Shown piece by piece: positions 61,308-64,000 of a DNA stretch of 64,000 bases. The notes beneath the pieces are model-generated. The model saw only the letters and a program-made list of their open reading frames with translations. It ran no database searches and was not told where the DNA came from. How positions within the stretch are numbered: position 1 is the first letter of the stretch; each line of letters opens with the position of its first letter. The stretch lies in contig OENT01000082.1 in the NCBI GenBank assembly GCA_900239685.1, positions 172,186 through 236,185 of the forward strand, read 5' to 3'. The translations under genes and the position numbers were made by a program. This stretch comes from Rotaria macrura (taxonomy: Eukaryota > Rotifera > Eurotatoria > Philodinida > Philodinidae).

Positions 61308-62265
61308 ATGATGGCAACTGTCGCTGAGAATCGCTACGGTAAAGAAGGTGTTCGTCTAGTACGAGTACGTCGTTCACCATACAATGGAAATACATTCGAT
61401 GAATGGACAGTACGTGTTCTCATTGAAGGTGACTTTGTCAGTAGTTATAGTGAAGCCGACAATTCAAAAGTTTTGCCAACTGATACAATGAAAAATACAG
61501 GTAAACATGATGCTATTATTGTTTGAATAAAATATAAGATTTCGTTGTCTTATCTTTTTCTTTTCAGTTTACTATTTAGCACAACGAACACGCACATCCA
61601 CAATAGAAGATTTTGCAAAAGAACTTGTCAATTATTTACTCGAAAATCATGCTCAAATATCAAGCGTGAATGTTGTTGTTGAAAGTAAAGCGTGGTCTCA
61701 TATAACGACATCCAATAATGTTCCCCATCCAACAGCATTCATTCAAACAAGTAATGAAGTACAATTGACAAAGATCAAACGTCGAAGACATGGCAATTTT
61801 TCAATTGTATCTGGTCTAAAAAATTTAAAAGTTATGAAAACAGCTGATACAAGTTTTGTGAAATTTTATAAAGATCGATTGACAACTTTAACTGAAGCAA
61901 CTGATCGTCTCTTTGGTACAGCTGTTCAAGCGTTTTGGACTTATGAAGATGGATCATCAACCATTGATTTTGAGAAAACTCGTCAACAGATTCGCTCATT
62001 AATGATTGATTTATTCGCTGAACATAAATCAGAAAGTGTTCAACATACAATGCATGACATGGGTAAACTTATTTTAGATCATGTAAAAGCAGTGAATAAG
62101 ATTCATTTTACAATGCCAAATATTCATTGCTTACCAGTTGATCTGACCCGTTTTGGTGAAGAGAATAAAAACGAAATATTCATGCCTATCGATGATCCCC
62201 ATGGTTATATACAATGTGCATTAGCAAGATCACCACGAAAAGGATTGATTTCATCGAAACTTTAA
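61308..62265 (+). CDS. UOX: Urate oxidase (uricase) with peroxisomal SKL tail
   Basis: Cofactor-free oxidase that converts urate, O2 and water to 5-hydroxyisourate and H2O2. Two exons, 61308-61500 and 61568-62265, joined in phase 1, give 296 residues, the usual length. Both T-fold halves are present. Active-site residues are in place: Lys in NRYGKEG (residue 12), Thr in PTDTMKNT (about 58), and His in NIHCLPVDLTRFG. Other family blocks include GDFVSSYSEADNS, KTADTSFVKFYKDRLTTL, RLFGTAVQAFWTY and MPIDDPHGYIQCALAR. It ends SSKL, giving a perfect SKL peroxisomal signal. There are two adjacent Met codons at the start; either may be used. The hydrolase for its product begins 102 bases downstream. 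The gene looks fully functional. Confidence 0.96.
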
Positions 62266-62367
62266 TATTGACTGAATTATTTTTCTTTTTATTCGCTGTT
62301 ATCATAGAAGTTTTTTTTCATCATCCCTATAAGGCAGATTTTTTCTCTTATTTCAATAAAATTTTAG

Positions 62368-62697
62368 ATGACTAAAACCTTAACTACACATATTCTCGAT
62401 TTATCATGTGGTCGGCCAGCTAGTAATGTACCAGTTCGAGTAGAAAATTTCACAAATGGAGAATGGATATCGATGTCAACGACAGCAAATACCAATAATG
62501 ATGGCCGCGCATTTGATTTAGTTCCAATAGAAAAATGGCAACCAGGCCGATGGCGTATCGTATTTGATATAGATTCTTACATGCCGGATGGATTTTTTCC
62601 TTCTGTTACTATTGAATTTCGCACGAAAGATACAGCTCATTATCATGTACCACTTCTGTTGAATAAATTCGGCTATAGCACCTATCGTGGATCATAA
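62368..62697 (+). CDS. 5-hydroxyisourate hydrolase (transthyretin-like)
   Basis: Hydrolyses the uricase product 5-hydroxyisourate to OHCU. Single exon of 109 residues, close to the family's usual 110-120. Diagnostic parts are intact: TTHILDLSCGRPASNVPV with the active His, NNDGRAFDL with the active Arg, FFPSVTIEF, HYHVPLLL with the second active His, and the C-terminal YRGS that marks the hydrolase rather than transthyretin. The ATG follows directly after an ATTTTAG acceptor, so either a 5' exon (which could add a peroxisomal PTS2 leader) or a spliced leader is attached here. As written, no targeting signal is seen. It follows uricase head to tail with 102 bases between. Confidence 0.95.
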   Translation: MTKTLTTHILDLSCGRPASNVPVRVENFTNGEWISMSTTANTNNDGRAFDLVPIEKWQPGRWRIVFDIDSYMPDGFFPSVTIEFRTKDTAHYHVPLLLNKFGYSTYRGS

Positions 62698-62761
62698 TAT
62701 CTATTAGATGATCTCTGTTTTTTTTTCTTCTTTTATTAATAAAAGCAAGTTCTGTGACATG

Positions 62762-63477
62762 CTAATAATGAGTTTTCTTATCAGTTTCTGTCCACATAGC
62801 AAATGCTTTTGATTCATTCTCAAGTAATCGAGTAATACCAACACGACGTTCATGTAATTCACGAGCCAATTCTTCATATATGAAATGATCATCGAATCCG
62901 ACTAGAAAAACAAAGAAACTTGGTATTCATTTAGAGTTGAGGTTATATTTAAAAGATGTTTTACTCTCTCTAGCGTCATGTTTCGAATGTGAAAAATAAA
63001 TATGATCGATGTGTGCCCAATAAACAGCACCTAAACACATTGGACATGGCTCACAGGACGTATAAATAACACAACCTTCAAGATCGTGTGTTTTTAATTT
63101 TCTACTAGCAGCACGAATCGTCTCCATTTCTGCATGTGCTGTTGGATCATTTGTGGGAACAACTTTATTTGCACCTTGGGCAACAATTTTGCCGTCTTTG
63201 CAAATTACCGCTAAAGCAACAAAAAAACATTCTTGCATGTCATAGAATTTAGGCATACATCTAAAAGAAAATTACCACCAAAGGGTCCACCAAGCCCGTG
63301 TTGAACATTTTCTTCTGCTAACTAAAACAATACATGTGTATCAATTATATATGAATAATATCTACAGGATTGGAACGTCTGTCTTTTTACTTTAATTGCC
63401 AAACGAAGAAATTTTTCATGCTCTACGCGTTTATCATCTGCAACACTCGTCTCAATCGGAATGCCGTGTTCTTCCAT
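62762..63477 (-). CDS. Guanine deaminase, bacterial-type (cytidine-deaminase fold)
   Basis: Zinc enzyme that turns guanine into xanthine and ammonia. Four exons, 63391-63477, 63276-63321, 62965-63210 and 62762-62901, sum to 172 residues (bacterial GuaD is about 156). Order of motifs: FLRLAIKLAEENVQHGLGG, PFGAVICKDGKIVAQGANKV, TNDPTAHAEMETIR (zinc His and catalytic Glu), TSCEPCPMCLGAVYWA (two zinc Cys), IGFDDHFIYEEL (guanine-pocket region), and a C-terminal Tyr (KKTHY), as in GuaD. EPCPMCLGAVYW and GFDDxFIY set it apart from tRNA adenosine deaminases. The usual animal guanine deaminase is an unrelated amidohydrolase, so this gene suggests transfer from bacteria followed by gain of introns. An in-frame Met 12 codons upstream (63513) is an alternative start. 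It converges on the hydrolase gene; the stops are 64 bases apart. Confidence 0.92.
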
Positions 63478-63513
63478 AACAATAGCACTAATATTATAAA
63501 TCGAACTTATCAA

Positions 63514-64000
63514 ATGTATACAATCTAAAATAGTGTTGTTGTTAAAATATCAAAATAAAACTCTAATCTATTCAGCAAATTTTCATGCCGTGTTACCATT
63601 TATAAAATAAAAAAACAAAATCGACATCTGCTAAGAAATAAAACAGGAAGCTCACATCAAAATCAAAGTGTAGGTAACGAGTAATCAACTAGACTTGAAT
63701 AAAAAAAATTTGTAGGCAGTTTCATCAAATTATCTTAACGTTAGTCTTTAAAAACTACGGTGTTCTAATTTTGTTTTTCTTAAAATCAACAAAGATAAGT
63801 TAAACTTCAGATAAAAATTCTACTGTTTAGCGTTTTAAAGACATTGGTAAATTATTGAGTCCCAAGAAAATAGTAAAGAATGATATTCTTAACTTCTACT
63901 GCGTATTAGTTGTTGTAAAGGACTAGTGGGGCTAAGGTCGTTATTCATTCCCTAATTTTTTTCAAAACAACCTATCTGGCTAGAATCAGCATTCAATTCT
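63514..64000. other. Upstream flank of guanine deaminase, no gene seen
   Basis: AT-rich sequence with no convincing frame. It should contain the guanine deaminase promoter, since that gene reads away to the left. The window ends here. Confidence 0.45.

Noticed and set aside
62762..63477. tRNA adenosine deaminase or cytosine deaminase as identity of the CDA-fold gene
   Set aside because: EPCPMCLGAVYW, GFDDHFIY and the C-terminal Tyr fit GuaD better than TadA or FCY1.
1..64000. tRNA or rRNA genes, CRISPR arrays, bacterial operons
   Set aside because: No tRNA-like GGTTCGAATCC arm with a matching acceptor stem, no rRNA-like block, and no regularly spaced direct repeats were found by eye.

Overview
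This is a eukaryotic, very probably animal, nuclear window. It is AT-rich. Most genes are cut by GT-AG introns of about 45-80 bases, with a minority of introns of 1-3 kb, and the recognisable products are animal proteins: a Sox factor, HPF1, APLF, ADRM1/RPN13, ceramide phosphoethanolamine synthase, Gemin8, a BNIP2-type BCH protein, a rhodopsin-like GPCR and uricase. The compact style, many AG-before-ATG acceptors (compatible with spliced-leader trans-splicing) and a bacterial-type guanine deaminase carrying introns suggest a rotifer, most likely bdelloid. That assignment is inference; nothing here fixes the species.

Layout. 0.3-2.8 kb (-): Sox transcription factor. 3.3-6.9 kb (+): a 14-3-3-like half protein split by a 3 kb intron. 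6.9-13.6 kb: a divergent pair, HPF1 (-) and APLF (+), back to back over 339 bases. Both carry PBZ poly(ADP-ribose)-binding zinc fingers and both belong to the PARP1/2 damage response. 15.1 kb: small two-pass membrane protein. 15.6-21.3 kb: gene-poor, with a decayed peptidyl-amidating lyase fragment, other decayed coding sequence and islands of unusual composition. 21.4-29.1 kb (+): ADRM1, CPES and GEMIN8. 31.4-41.6 kb (+): a very acidic, disordered protein of about 1,740 residues with NPF/DPF/DPW motifs; its last intron appears to hold two genes on the other strand (a polyglutamine protein and a one-pass membrane protein). 41.8-44.6 kb: a second short membrane-protein exon (-) and a BCH-domain gene (+). 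44.6-60.5 kb: mostly empty of genes, with two fold-back elements, a terminator-like hairpin and a GPCR (-). 60.5-63.5 kb: a membrane-protein remnant, then a purine-breakdown cluster: uricase (+, peroxisomal SKL tail), 5-hydroxyisourate hydrolase (+) and a CDA-fold guanine deaminase (-).

How the genes relate. Two sets look functionally linked. HPF1 completes the PARP1/2 active site for serine ADP-ribosylation, and APLF reads the product and brings in end-joining factors and histone chaperone activity; their shared promoter region could co-regulate them. In the purine cluster, guanine deaminase feeds xanthine into the route that yields urate, uricase makes 5-hydroxyisourate and the hydrolase takes that to OHCU. 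Xanthine dehydrogenase and OHCU decarboxylase are not in the window. Exon boundaries were read by eye from splice signals, reading phase and family similarity. Gene models whose exon phases sum exactly are given higher confidence.
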